From the NCBI GenBank assembly GCA_963662175.1, contig OY759214.1:78752037-78816036 (forward strand): a DNA stretch of 64,000 nt, read 5' to 3'. Position numbers and translations under genes: made by a program. This stretch comes from Aradus depressus (taxonomy: Eukaryota > Arthropoda > Insecta > Hemiptera > Aradidae). Under the pieces are notes generated by a model. The model made no database searches. It saw nothing but the letters and a program-made list of their open reading frames with translations, and was not told the DNA's origin. Positions 53,823 through 64,000 of the stretch are shown here, piece by piece (the stretch's first letter is position 1; each line of letters begins with the position of its first letter).

Positions 53823-55110
53823 CTCTTAAGAGATAGCTGTTTATGTATCTAATTTATAAGCTATTTTAAATTGATGCCATGTTTTGGTTTGACAGAAATA
53901 AATATTATTATTATTATCAAAAATATCTAACACATTATCCATCAGTATAAGTTATGATGTTGAGGGAAGTCGAGATTCTGTCGTGTAAAGAAAAAATTGA
54001 GTATTTGGCCAACGTTCTTTGGTCAAACACTGAGTTTTTTTCCTTTACACAACAGAACCCCTCGACTTCCCCCAACTTCGTTAACATGCTGTCGACTCAA
54101 TCAATCATTATCATCATTAAGATGTTCGTCCCATGGTAATGCCACTTTCTTATACCCTCCATTTGAAAGGGGGAATTGAGTGGTTGGTATAAGAAAGTCT
54201 TGTTATGCCCACATCACATTTTTTTATTTATTTGTCTTCACTTTTAATTAAAAAAAACAATCAATAATACATATTACTTTAAACATTACTTATTTCCTAG
54301 AAAAATGTATTGTACAATCTTTGAAGCTTCATAACTTTGATTCTATTCGTCGTAACACAAGTCTGAAGGTATATTTACGGTTGGAAATTTAATGGAGAAC
54401 ATTTTCGGTAAGGATCAATTCTTCGATAGGATTAACCGTTTTTGCATAAATGATAAGAAAAACAATATTTGTACGTACGAAAACGAAAGATACATATGAT
54501 CTCTTGTCATGTGACAATCGGAGATCGCATCGGAAATCTAACCCACTCATTACCATCACACTCATTTGAGCCATCTTAATAACTGAGGGGTTATTTGGGA
54601 TCCTCACCCCAATCTCCCCTACCCCCTTCTGGAAGAAAAAAAATAATATATATACAGGGTGGCCCAGATAAGCGGGCCACAAGTGAAATAACTCCTAAAC
54701 AGTTAGAGATATCAAAATTGTGCATAGAAACACCCCCGCCCTTCGAAGTGCTGTTTGAGCCATTAAAAGGGTCATTTATGTCTTTTCGAGGACGCCATAA
54801 TATAGCTCTTGGCGAGTGCTACAACTTTAGTCCTATGCACAATTTTGTACCGCAATATACGCCAAGTGATATTCACTCAGAACGACACTGTGGGATGTGT
54901 TTAAATTATAGAAGGTAATTCTTTAGACTGTTTATCAAATGAATATTTCGAATCAGTACTATTAATATTTATATTGCTGATTGTGAATTCTTAAAACTAC
55001 AGAGCAAAAAGGTTATCACTCAATTTTTTTTTTCTTTTTACTGGCTATTATATAGTTTTAATGATTGCTTCTTTAGTTTTAAAACTAGGTATTCATTTCG
55101 GATATCTTGT
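53823..55110. repeat. LINE-like tail, repeat D and an ACAGGGTG end
   Basis: 53890-53930 ends in AAATATTATTATTATTATC like LINE tails here. 54170-54480 is repeat D. At 54651 TATACAGGGTGGCCCAG begins a stretch resembling the 3.5 kb element end but different inside. 54900-55110 is unassigned. Confidence 0.45.
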
Positions 55111-56270
55111 TACCTCCCCAGTTATATGAAGTATAGGGGAAGTTATGTAATTTCTGATCCCCTGATTCCAAAAATGAAAAAAAAAAATGTCGCTGAAAGT
55201 ATCAACATGACATTTTATGTGTACCCTATAAGGACGACCTATTGATCAGCCAAGTTGGAGGAGGGGAGGAGGAGAGTAGAGGTTGAGAAGGCGGGGGTTA
55301 ACTCAAAAACTAATAGCTACCGGTTGTAATGAACATATTGAGACGAAATTTCATATGTAAATTCATTAGCCCATAAGGACGACACCTTTTAATTTTCAGA
55401 GGAATCGGCAAAAGGGAAAGGGAGGCTCGACCCATTGTAACTGCAGGAAGAATGTTACGACACATTTAGTTATACTGTGAAATCAGATCAACAGTTGTCA
55501 AAATGTGTGTGAACTTGGGATCAGCAAGGAAAGATCATGGCTAAAACTCCGATTTATCAATACAAAAATGGATAAAATATACGAATATACCTATATGCAA
55601 AAATGTTTAGGAAAATATACCCAAAAAAATGTAATGTGTGGGCATTATAGGACTTTCTTATACCAATCCCTTTTTACATATCTCTCTCTCCGGACACTGT
55701 CCTCCGCCAGACCTACAGCTTAAATAATGTACAGAAAAAATGCAGGTGTGCCTCACCCACATAAGCTCACGGTTGAAGTGAAACTACTTTTCTCTTCATT
55801 AACCATGCGAATTAAATAAATAATTATATATACAGGGCAGTGCAACGAGCATTGGCCGCCCGTGTGCAAATAACGATAATGCCCCCCCCCCCCCCCTCCA
55901 CAATTAAAGTACCCGAATGTTTTTATGTTTTTTTCCGTTTACATTTTGAATAAGTTAATGATTTTTATTTTCCAAATAAATACTTGAGCAAGGAAATTAA
56001 TAATACATGTAACAACAACAATACACAGACTGGGGGGGGGTCAACTCAAAAACCTTAATAACTGCCGGGGTAATGAATGTATTGAGACGAAATTTCATAT
56101 GTAAATTTTCAGAGGAATCGGCAGAAGGGAAAGAGAGGGGGGATGAGAGCAGGGTGGCTCGACCCAAAAACCCATTGTAACTGCAGGATGAATGTATCGA
56201 CACAAAATTTAGTTTGTACTCAACTATTGATAATTAGCCCAAACGCTCCATTTTGGGGGAGAGAAAAAAT
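55111..56270. repeat. Repeat A blocks with a short ACAGGG insert and C15 run
   Basis: Repeat A at 55111-55460 and 56030-56265. 55630-55690 is a repeat D end. 55830-55896 begins ATATACAGGGCAGTGC and includes C15 (55882-55896). Confidence 0.5.
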
Positions 56271-57000
56271 GTTGTTTTTAATTTTAGTCACAATTTCTAT
56301 TAACTCTGATAATTTATTAATCTGACTGGTGCCATACTATTGATAAATATGGAAAAAAATTAAATATAATGATTATTAATCATATTATAGACTATTCATT
56401 CATAATAAAAGTGCTTGATGAGTGAAATATACAAAATGCTGTCTTGGAATATTTTTTAATGGAATAAATTTTGAGTGAGAGCAAAACTGAATGCGAATAA
56501 ACTAAAGGAACAACACCGGCGAATAAGCAACCAAACTTGTATCGGAAGCACGGGAAGCCGATACAAATACGAAAAGTATATAAGGGCGCAAACAGAGATG
56601 TTACTCTCCCAAATAAACTTGTGGGTGGACAATAAACCTGTGTTATTTTATTAAAATGGAACATTGAGTTTTATCAAAATGCAAGCTCTGATGGTAAATA
56701 TGTATGCAAAATGTCTGTTGGTTGGCCTTCCATTCCGTTTATAGCCACCTACCAAGGTCACAATGTCATTATCAATACGTATTTAACATTCTACAACCTG
56801 CAATGCTTGCAGTAAATAACTGAATTGCTAAGTAATACTACTGCACAATATAATCGATCTAAATGACATTTTTCAGAGTATGAAAACTCCGGTGAAACTG
56901 ACAGCAATGCTGCACTATCAGATATGCCATTAAGTCACATTTTCTAAAGAAGTATAATTAGGAAAAGAAGAAGAAACTTTTATGTATTCACAAATAGTGG
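56271..57000. other. Possible solo LTR region
   Basis: 56560-56665 has a TATA-like AGTATATAAGGGCGC, then AATAAACTTGTGGGTGGAC and a T-rich end, as in an LTR promoter and poly-A region. No paired copy or target duplication was found, so the call is weak. The remainder is unassigned. Confidence 0.25.
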
Positions 57001-57007
57001 TGAGCAA

Positions 57008-57121
57008 ACGCAAGACCAATACCAAGACCATAACAGTCTTGGTCTTGATCTCGCACATTGGGTCTTGGTCTTGCACATTGGGTCTTGGTCTTGCAACTAT
57101 AGCAGTATCTTGGTCTTGCAA
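57008..57121. repeat. TCTTGGTCTTGC short tandem
   Basis: ACATTGGGTCTTGGTCTTGC repeats about every 20 bp at 57055-57095, with further GGTCTTG and inverted CAAGACC words on both sides, giving local hairpin potential. Confidence 0.8.
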
Positions 57122-58072
57122 AATGTGCGTATTTGATTTCCCTCCAAAGCCAATCGACCTTTTGGGCTAAAACTCAATACTTGACTTACATAGTGGCTTC
57201 TGAATCCTCGTACTAAATGTTGTGTCGTATTCATTACATCGGCAGTTAAAAGGGTAATTGAGTCGAGCCCCCTTCTCTGGTACCTCTTCCCTTCGACTGA
57301 TTTCGCTGAAAATTCATAGGTGCCCTCCTTGTGGTTTTTTAAATTTATATACTAAATTTCATGTCGATACACTCAATACATCGGCAGTTATTGAGTTGAG
57401 CCCACCTCTGAACCCCTCTTCTCCTTCCGGTGATTCCGCTGAATATTAATAGATGTCGCCATAATAGGCCTTTCAATTTACATATGAAATTTCGTATCAA
57501 TTCATTACAAGGACAGTTATTAGAGTTGTTTTTCGGTCGGAGGCCAATCTGGCTGTATCGATGCAGAAGAACTACAACTCCATCCAGTGGTACATTAGTG
57601 TTGATAGTTAAGCCAACTCATCGGCTAGCTTTAAGTAAATGGATTTTGTACCAATAGCAGACTGGAGCATTGTTCGATGGAGACGACATCCAAGACCAGA
57701 TTGGAGAATCTTCCCATTGACGGCGCCTAGACAAAGAGATGTGGACTGTAGGTGGTCCAGGGTCCATTGTCTGAAGAAGTCCAAGCTGGCCTGTTTTTGT
57801 AATTCTCTCCGAGCACTTAGCTCACACTAACAATAGACACACTCCCACACATCATCCGGGAAAGTGAAGTCCTGCCCTCACCCTAAATCAAAACAATCCT
57901 AGGGGACAAATACAGAGAACAGGGAAGAGTAATTGCAAGACAAAACAACTCATATTTTTATACACAGTCCCAAGACTGCACATATTGAAATCGTGCAAAA
58001 ATATTAATACGTTTTGAACATTTTCGCGATGATGTCTGTCTGTGATTGTGAGCGCTTCAATTGAATCAGTGA
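57122..58072. repeat. Repeat A, then an unassigned GC-richer segment
   Basis: 57122-57545 repeat A. 57545-57900 is GC-balanced and not repeated. The minus strand can be read as ELSARRELQKQASLDFFRQW, QSAIGTKSIYLKLADELA, but I cannot assign it; a LINE fragment is possible. 57990-58060 matches a repeat D end. Confidence 0.35.
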
Positions 58073-59266
58073 GTTCGAAAAGGGTCCAACTGTAATTTTT
58101 TAGATTTTTATTTTTTTTTTATTTTTGGCAAAACTGGGTCTTAATACATCGTTTTATTCGAGAAGGCGCCTTCTGCTATTTTAACAAATAGGAGAAACTG
58201 CGTCTTTGTTTTTCTGTTTAGTTTGAAAAGGGTCCAACTGTTACATTTATCTCCTTATCGAACTTGACAACACTGCTTTATTATCGACAGTTGTGGGTAT
58301 ATGAATTCTGCATTTACGACATGAAGAGCAAAAATGCATGCTTTTATTCATATCATGAAGGGACCGCTTAAAAGGACCAAACGAAGTTTGTTCTTTTCTT
58401 TTAAACTTCATTACAGAAAATATTGCAGACAATGTCAAAGAACTCTATGTATTTTCTGATGGATGTTATGCCCAAAACAAAAATCACAGTGTCATCAGGT
58501 GACCAACAAATTAAAAAAAATAGAGCAATATTTTCCAGTGCGGGGTCATTCCTTCAATCATTGTGATCGTGTGTTTGGGGTAGTAAAGAGAAAGATAAAG
58601 AAGTTTGACAGGGTATACACACCTAATGAATATGAAAAAATGATTGAAAGCAATCAAGTCAAACGCGTAGAGACCTCATCTATTCTGGACTTCAAAACCT
58701 GGTGGCCTCTCCATTTCAAAAAAAATGTCCAGTCTATCTGTTCAAGACGTAAAGGAGCAGAGAAACACAATTTTTTAATTTCTACGTACAAACATTTTAT
58801 ATACAGGCCAGAGGAACCAGGCATTTTGCAAGCGTCTGAATTTATAGATGGAGTCGTATCCTACAAGTTTGCGTTGAAAAAATCAAGCGCACTTCCTGAA
58901 CATCCTACAGAAAAGGCCTATGCAAATGGTTCGGTACCAATAAATAATAAAAAACTTGAAGATATTAAAAAAGTCATCCAATACATTCGAGAACAGCACA
59001 AAGATTTGTAGATGGGCAAGTCACGAACAGCATGATAACGTCGAAGCTGGTGATTAAGAAAAACTATTGCTTTTTGTTTTAATGACTTACAAAGATTTGT
59101 AATGATTTTTTTAAATAAATAAACTAATGTTATCATACTTATTAGCAAGCTATTTTTTTAAAAATAAATTTTGATATAATTAAAATGTCTGTGTATATAC
59201 ATATTTAAATTTTGCGCCCTTTATAGAGTTTTTTTTTCTTATTGAGTTCGAAAAGGGTCCAACTAC
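58073..59266 (+). repeat. Three direct GTTCGAAAAGGGTCCAACT words around the DUF7869-like pseudogene
   Basis: Copies at 58073-58093, 58221-58241 (GTTTGAAAAGG variant) and 59245-59263 lie on both sides of the pseudogene in the same orientation. They could be ends of a mobile unit or internal repeats. No inverted counterpart was found. Confidence 0.55.
58274..59011 (+). pseudogene. Broken DUF7869-like ORF
   Basis: Pieces in order: RQLWVYEFCIYDMKSKNACF followed by a stop near 58370; after a frame change, NEVCSFLLNFITENI, VKELYVFSDGCYAQNKN, then a stop at TGA 58499; after another shift, IEQYFPVRGHSFNHCDRVFG, IKKFDRVYTPNEYEKMI, LDFKTWWPLHFKKN to the C-terminus at 59011. The longest open piece is 58463-59011. 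The SDGC.AQNKN and FPVRGHSF..CDR.FG wording is that of a widespread arthropod family annotated as DUF7869, probably transposon-derived. Two frameshifts make it a pseudogene. A catalytic role is not established. Confidence 0.6.
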
Positions 59267-59559
59267 TTGAGGTATTTTCTCTTTTTGTGGAAAAACCCTG
59301 GTGAGGTACCACAATTGAAACGTTCTAGAACTTCATGTCTTATAGCAGCATCAAAAATTTCTTCAAATAAAAAAAAGAAAATTGAAAGTCACATTATATA
59401 TGAAATACGATCTTTGAATGCAGCCCCGTTTGCGAGTTACATTCCGAAATCCGTCCTAAAATTACAACTCGAAACCTCTTCTTTCATCTTTTTTATATGT
59501 CTGCTAGACGTGAAAATGTTTAGCCCCATCGAAAAATTTACCTCGCCTTGAGGTGACTG
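59012..59559. other. Unassigned, with a repeat D fragment
   Basis: 59330-59560 has repeat D wording (AAATACGATCTTTGAATGCAG, CGTTTGCGAGTTAC). No gene. Confidence 0.35.
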
Positions 59560-59945
59560 CCCAACTGTAAAAATATATCTTGACAGACAACTGACTTGGA
59601 ATAAACACGTTTCGCAGACTCGACAGAAAATGAAAAGGCGATTTGAACTACTCAAAAGACTACTAGACAAGCGATCTCAACTTCGCCTCAAGCACAAACT
59701 GGCTGTTTACAAGACCGTTATCAGACTTATCTGGACGTATGGCGTTCAGCTCTGGGGTTCTGCCAAGCCTTCACACACCAAAAGAATTAAAGCCATTCAA
59801 AATAAAATCCTCCGAACAATCACACAATGCCCTTACTACTTTAAAAACATGAAAAATCATGACCTGAACATACCAAATTGCACAACAATTTCATGCCACA
59901 TCTTCTTTTGTGTGTTCATATTTCCTAGTTACGTATTTCATAGTT
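59560..59945 (+). mobile_element. Jockey-like LINE fragment
   Basis: The frame reads VKIYLDRQLTWNKHVSQTRQ, LLKRLLDKRSQLRLKHKLAV, YKTVIRLIWTYGVQLWGSAK and IKAIQNKILRTI, the region following the RT domain in Jockey-clade LINEs. It differs from the 41.7 kb family. It is truncated at both ends and followed by a Penelope-like tail. Confidence 0.75.
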
Positions 59946-59992
59946 AATAATAAATGTGAAAAAATTTTTTTAAAAAGATGTTTTCAATACAC

Positions 59993-60027
59993 TGTCTGAT
60001 GAGGGCAATCTCGAAAGCCGACTAGCA
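59993..60027 (+). ncRNA. Hammerhead-like motif, 60.0 kb tail
   Basis: CTGATGA at 59996-60002 is followed directly by stem II GGG/CTC (one G-U pair) with a CAAT loop, GAAA at 60013-60016, stem III A-U and G-C with a C-A mismatch, and CTA ending at 60024. Unlike the other copies it has no extra U after the core, so its stem II position is canonical but weak. Confidence 0.4.
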
Positions 60028-60052
60028 TATAATAATAAAATCGGAGAGAGGA

Positions 60053-60379
60053 AACTACATTTTTATTTTGCAACCTGTGAAATAATCACTAAATCACTAT
60101 ATCAGTCATTTTCACATTAACTATCTTGATGTATACATTTTTATTTTGCAACCTGTGAAATAATCACTTAATCACTATATCAGTCATTTTCACATTAACT
60201 ATCTTGATGTATACATTTTTATTTTGCAACCTGTGAAATAATCACTAAATCACTATATCAGTCATTTTCACATTAACTATCTTGATGTATACATTTTTAT
60301 TTCGCAACCTGTGAAATAATCACTAAATCACTATATCATTCATTTTCACATTAACTATCTTGATGTATACATTTTTATG
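60053..60379 (+). repeat. 78-bp tandem repeat, about 4 copies
   Basis: The words GTATACATTT recur at 60131, 60209, 60287 and 60365, an exact 78-bp period. Units are nearly identical, with a few single-base changes. The unit is the distal part of the Penelope-like tail (CAACCTGTGAAATAATCAC ... ATTAACTATCTTGATG). Confidence 0.9.
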
Positions 60380-62167
60380 AGGTAACCTATTACCATTTAT
60401 GGTTTAACAGGTATACTAAAAATACCACTTGCCATCCATCCTGCGACCCGAGCCTAAATCGTGAGAGCACCCTGGCGGGTATCGCAGGTGACAGTTCAGT
60501 CCTTTCCTCTTCCATGAATCGACAAAGCTACAGAAGATGTGTCGTCAAACTGATATCTGTATAATCAGCCGTGATCTCGTCTGAAGTCATTCCAGACTGG
60601 TGAGGATGGTGAAATGATTAGGATGATGGTTTTATCTCAGATGATGAGGCCCCGATGAATAGAGAGAGCTCATCTCGACTGATGGATAACACAGGCCTGT
60701 AAACCTCCCAGAAGGTGCCCTTCTACTTCAAAACTCCTATCGGTATTGGTGTCTCTAGAGAGAGCTGTATCTCACGATACAGGATGAAGAGTTCTGATAC
60801 ATGTTGGAATTTATTTATTTATTGGTTAGAGATGTGCCGGACTTATCATGAGGGTCAAGCCTCTTAAGAAGCATGGTTTAATTGCAAAGACGGTTCTTCT
60901 TTTCTTGTGTTGTGTAACTCTATTTCACTGCATAATTATTATACTTCCCCAGTTATACGAAGTATAGGGGATGTTATGTAAACGGTCAGAAATTAGAAAC
61001 TCTCGATAGAATCAGTCTATCACGAAAATTTATATGTGAATCCAAAACCCTATCAATTTTCAGCCAAATTGTTTACGAACTAAAGTATATCGAGAAATTT
61101 TTTTTTTTGTCAAAATGAAGACAGATTCGTGTTTTTCATACCAAAACCTTATATGTTGATTTTTGGCGGAATCGGGATCAAAACTTTTTTGAAGAAAAAA
61201 AATTACGAAAAATGAAATTTTCAAAAAATTTTTCGACCAAATCAAGGCCCATTGGAACAAACGGTGAGACACTTGTCTTCTTATTTTTGACCTAGAACAT
61301 GCAAAAATCCGTGACCAAGACATCGTATGCTCTCCTCGTAGTAAGGAATTTTTCAATCGTAACTCAGAGCAAGGAACTTTAAAATATGGTTTATGTATTG
61401 GTAGTTTTTTTGAAAAATTAGAAAAATATATGTGACGTGGCCATTACAGGACTTTCTTATACCAACCACGCTTACAGATCACTCTTTCTCCACCTTCTCA
61501 AAATTATTTCATAACGCTGTACGAAGAGACAAAATGAAATGATTTCCAGAAGGAGAGGGGGAGAGAGAGTGATATCATATATATTTTCACCATATAGTAC
61601 ATCTCCTTATTTCTATGTATATAACGACTATGATGTAATAATTTATTTATTTATACATTCAATGAAGTTTTTAATATTTATTTACTTCTTACCCTAACCC
61701 ACCTAATCAACTAATTTCTGGAGATGGGCCCCATTCCATTGAAAAGCCTAAGACCCCCAAAATTCCCCCAGGCTAGGAGAATACTAGCCTTATCAGTCAT
61801 GAAATGTATCAATTGAGATGTTCTCTGATTAGACGGATCTAAACTTGTAAGGGGAAGGTTAGCCTCCATCTTGGATCCTATTCAATCTAGTCTCACTTTA
61901 TAATGAAACAGGTTGAAAAGATTCGATTTAATCTACTGATTGACCAGGGAGGAGGACTGCCTCCTGTATCAGATATGGAACGTTTCAATTGAGATGTCCT
62001 CTTGTCAGCCCTACTATGGTGTGCCACGGCTCTGGTGGACCGTGGTTCCTCATCTCCCCATTATGGCTCTCCATTGACCTCAAATCTAAACCATCCTATC
62101 TGATGTGAGACTGCAAATCCATATATCTTATTTGCAATTCAGTCGATGAGGATGAATCAAGTGTTGT
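60380..62167. other. Unassigned GC-richer segments with repeat pieces
   Basis: 60400-60900 and 61680-62160 are GC-richer and appear once in the window; no protein domain found. 60940-61080 is a repeat A end with the palindromic ACTTCCCCAGTTATACGAAG. 61370-61600 is a repeat D copy. A minus-strand frame at 61060-61356 is not recognised. Confidence 0.35.
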
Positions 62168-62815
62168 TTTTTTGACGTGAAAACGTCTATTCGCTGGTTA
62201 AGCACAATGATAGCCGGTCAAACTTTCTTGTGTTACAAAATACCTTCAGATTTCAATCGATAATAACTACGAGACTAATAATGCGATAACAACGGTTAAG
62301 GTCACAATGGATAGAGCATGTCTGTACGTGTTTGTTGTGCAGTTTTTGTTTTGCCTGTGACGTTATCGGGCTAGTTTGGGCGCCGGCGGATGATTGTTTC
62401 GAAGTAGCGTTGTGTAAAACTAGAAATTAGTGTAGCGTGATAATGCGTTTAGATAGGACGTTTATTCGGGTGTCATTGTAAAGAGCTTGAGGAGCACTAC
62501 TAGGACTCAAAGTGAAACAATAAAAATATTCGCCGAAATATATGTAAAAATCGGTATTAAATTGAAAATTGCAAAAAAATTAAAGATGTCTCATATGAAT
62601 CGTAAATATGCGCGGAATTATAGAAAACGCAAATCATAGGAAAGCTCGCATCAAAAGGAATTTAAAAAAACTAAAAAGTCTAGTGCCGAGTAAATGCAAG
62701 AGCTACGGCAGCATCGAAAAGAAAATGAAAAATGATTTTATCCCGACGTTTTCACGGAAAATCTACGGCGTGGACCTTGACTACGCCTTAATGTTTTTTT
62801 AGGCAATTTTGTGGC
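62168..62815 (+). repeat. Long repeat, copy 2, with short basic reading frame
   Basis: It contains the extra segment missing from copy 1, including MNRKYARNYRKRK-like basic wording at about 62597-62640 and a further frame (62608-62802) with KKLKSLVPSKCKSYGSIEKK. Frames are interrupted, so it is a remnant. The element class is unknown. Confidence 0.5.
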
Positions 62816-63127
62816 AATAAAAATAAAATACAGCTCCTATTCTACTTAATGATTCTTAGTTAGTTCCTTTATATTTTTATTGAGGTAAGGTATTAAGAAT
62901 AATGAAAACTATTCTAAAACATTTATTTTTTCGTACCAAATAGTACGTATATACAAAATAAAATCAATTTTAAAAAATCTATCCCTTCTCTCACCTATCT
63001 CTAAATAAATTTTAAAAACATCAAATGGGTACATGCTTAAGAAGATAGATATATATTTAGAAAAAGGGTAATATTGAAAATGTTTCATATATTTACTCAA
63101 ACTATTATTTAGTTATTTATTGTAAAA
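62816..63127. other. AT-rich spacer
   Basis: No recognised feature. Confidence 0.25.
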
Positions 63128-63245
63128 CATGCCCGGATCTTAATTATGAGGTGCCCGGGCGAGCCCTTAAGATTTGTTATCTGGAAGATACGCCATCCTT
63201 CGGATGAACGTTAAGCAACGGTCCCGAGCCTGTACGATGTCAGGT

Positions 63246-63276
<31 letters not shown>

Positions 63277-63404
63277 AGGGGTGAATAAACCTGGTTAGGC
63301 AAAATTTAGGACTCAGAGTGGAGCTCATGTCCACCAGAGCGACGAAAGAGCACTCTGGTAGTAGGCGTTATAACTAGTAGATAAAGCCCGGGCATGAGTC
63401 ATAA
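63128..63404 (+). mobile_element. SINE family 1 with C30 run, cut by a Helitron
   Basis: Body and 3' end are present (CCTTCGGATGAACGTTAAGC, TACGATGTCAGGTAC, GGGCATGAGTCATAA). A run of 30 C (63247-63276) replaces the usual segment between GTCAGGTAC and GGTGAATAAA. Before it lies an odd CATGCCCGGATCTTAATTAT piece, the inverted end of a second copy. A Helitron starts right after GTCATAA. Confidence 0.8.
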
Positions 63405-64000
63405 TCTATATAATAAAAATGAGTGCTAAATTTTGCTAAGCGCAAAACTCGAGAACGGCTGGACCAATTCGGCTAATTTTTTTTTCCAAATATTCGTTGA
63501 AGTCCGAGGAAGGTTCTTATGAAGAGTTCTTAGCTTTTAATTCTAGGGATGGCGATCTGAGATAGATTAATCGAAGAATCGATGTTTTGGGGTCGTACAG
63601 ATCGATGTGAACGATGAATCGATCACGTGAATAGATCTCAGACACCCTAAAATCATTTAATTAACGTTTCGTTTTATTCAGTTTTTAGTGCATGTTATTT
63701 TCTTGGTTGTTTTTAAATCTTCGCTTCTGGCAAGTTCCTCGATTTATCTTTGGTTGTTTGGTATGTCATCTTTGTCATTTACTTACTGTTTCGTTTTATT
63801 CAGTTTTTAGTGCGTGTTATCAGTTTTTAGTGCGTGTTATCAGTTTTTAGTGCGTGTTATCAGTTTTTAGTGCGTTTTATTTTCTTGATTGTTGATTGGC
63901 AAGTTCCTCGATTTACCTTTGGTTGTCGTCTTTGGAATTTCAGATGTAGTATTCTAAAAAGCCAAATTTAAAAAAAGGATGTGTGAAGTCTCAAAATTTG
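63405..64000 (+). mobile_element. Helitron-like 5' end, continues past the window
   Basis: TCTATATAATAAAAATGAG starts after a host A inside the 3' end of a SINE. It is followed by CTCGAGAACGGCTGGACCAA, the conserved Helitron-type 5' wording. Downstream (63500-64000) has direct duplications and a 20-bp tandem but no coding. No CTRR end was identified before 64000. Confidence 0.55.
63801..63880 (+). repeat. 20-bp tandem repeat, 4 copies
   Basis: CAGTTTTTAGTGCGTGTTAT is repeated at 63801, 63821 and 63841, with a diverged fourth unit at 63861. A single unit also occurs at 63680, within a larger direct duplication (63666-63770 and 63789-63930). Confidence 0.9.

Larger units (their letters stand above)
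59950..60379 (+). mobile_element. Penelope-like tail with tandemly expanded end
   Basis: A single tail of the same family as at 14.6, 17.2 and 2.2 kb starts near 59985 with a hammerhead-like motif, followed by AATAATAAAATCGGAGAGAG and CAACCTGTGAAATAATCAC. The outer part is then repeated in tandem about four times with a 78-bp period. It lies directly after a Jockey-like LINE fragment. The LINE-then-tail order also occurs in the 14.5-17.3 kb composite. Confidence 0.55.

Noticed and set aside
56560..56665. Additional Penelope-like tail
   Set aside because: The AATAAACTTGTGGGTGGAC wording resembles the 53.3 kb end, but no hammerhead core precedes it, so only a possible LTR is noted.
59245..59266. 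Terminal inverted repeat of a transposon around the DUF7869-like pseudogene
   Set aside because: All three copies of the word are in the same orientation; no inverted copy was found.

Overview
The window is AT-rich, repeat-dominated animal nuclear DNA. There is no operon structure, coding is carried in short exons with GT/AG splice sites, and most of the sequence is transposable elements (TEs). The only host gene I can support is a tetraspanin of the CD151/TSPAN11-like type on the minus strand. Two consecutive coding exons are visible, at 33110..33219 and 13964..14155. They are joined in phase across an intron of 18,954 bp, so most or all of the window is probably intronic or flanking sequence of one very long gene. 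The TE mix (tRNA-derived SINEs, Jockey-like LINEs, Penelope-like, copia, Helitron, pogo and hAT elements) and the tetraspanin sequence suggest an arthropod, but I cannot name the species.

Layout. 1-13.4 kb: degraded interspersed repeats, a palindromic Penelope-like tail element (2.2 kb), a 1.7 kb inverted-repeat element holding a 41-bp minisatellite (3.5-5.2 kb), a poly-A SINE with a clear target-site duplication (5.4 kb) and a LINE RNase H/C-terminal fragment (7.5-8.2 kb). 13.4-17.4 kb: a LINE insertion whose target duplication abuts tetraspanin exon 13964..14155, then a 2.8 kb composite with hammerhead-bearing inverted tails, a LINE 3' end and a nested copia element. 17.4-33 kb (intron): SINEs, two mirror-image Helitrons, hAT ends, a hairpin at 18.1 kb and a LINE fragment at 24.8 kb. 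33.1 kb: the second tetraspanin exon. 33.5-64 kb: two pogo-type elements (one a deletion derivative of the other), a homogeneous 140-bp tandem array, two copies of a truncated Jockey-like LINE, a Penelope-like element with a GIY-YIG domain and a hammerhead-like motif, a broken DUF7869-like gene, another LINE fragment, further SINEs and a third Helitron end.

Two interspersed families fill much of the remainder. Repeat A is a degenerate tandem of about 140-bp units with a palindromic end. Repeat D is a separate family with GGACTTTCTTATACCAA-type ends. The TE families interact by nesting: copia inside a LINE, Helitrons inside repeat D, and SINEs, LINEs and pogo elements inside repeat A. The most notable points are the recurrent hammerhead-like motifs at the ends of Penelope-like tails, the LINE that duplicated a tetraspanin splice donor while leaving the exon edge intact, and the fully resolvable nesting at 14.5-17.3 kb.
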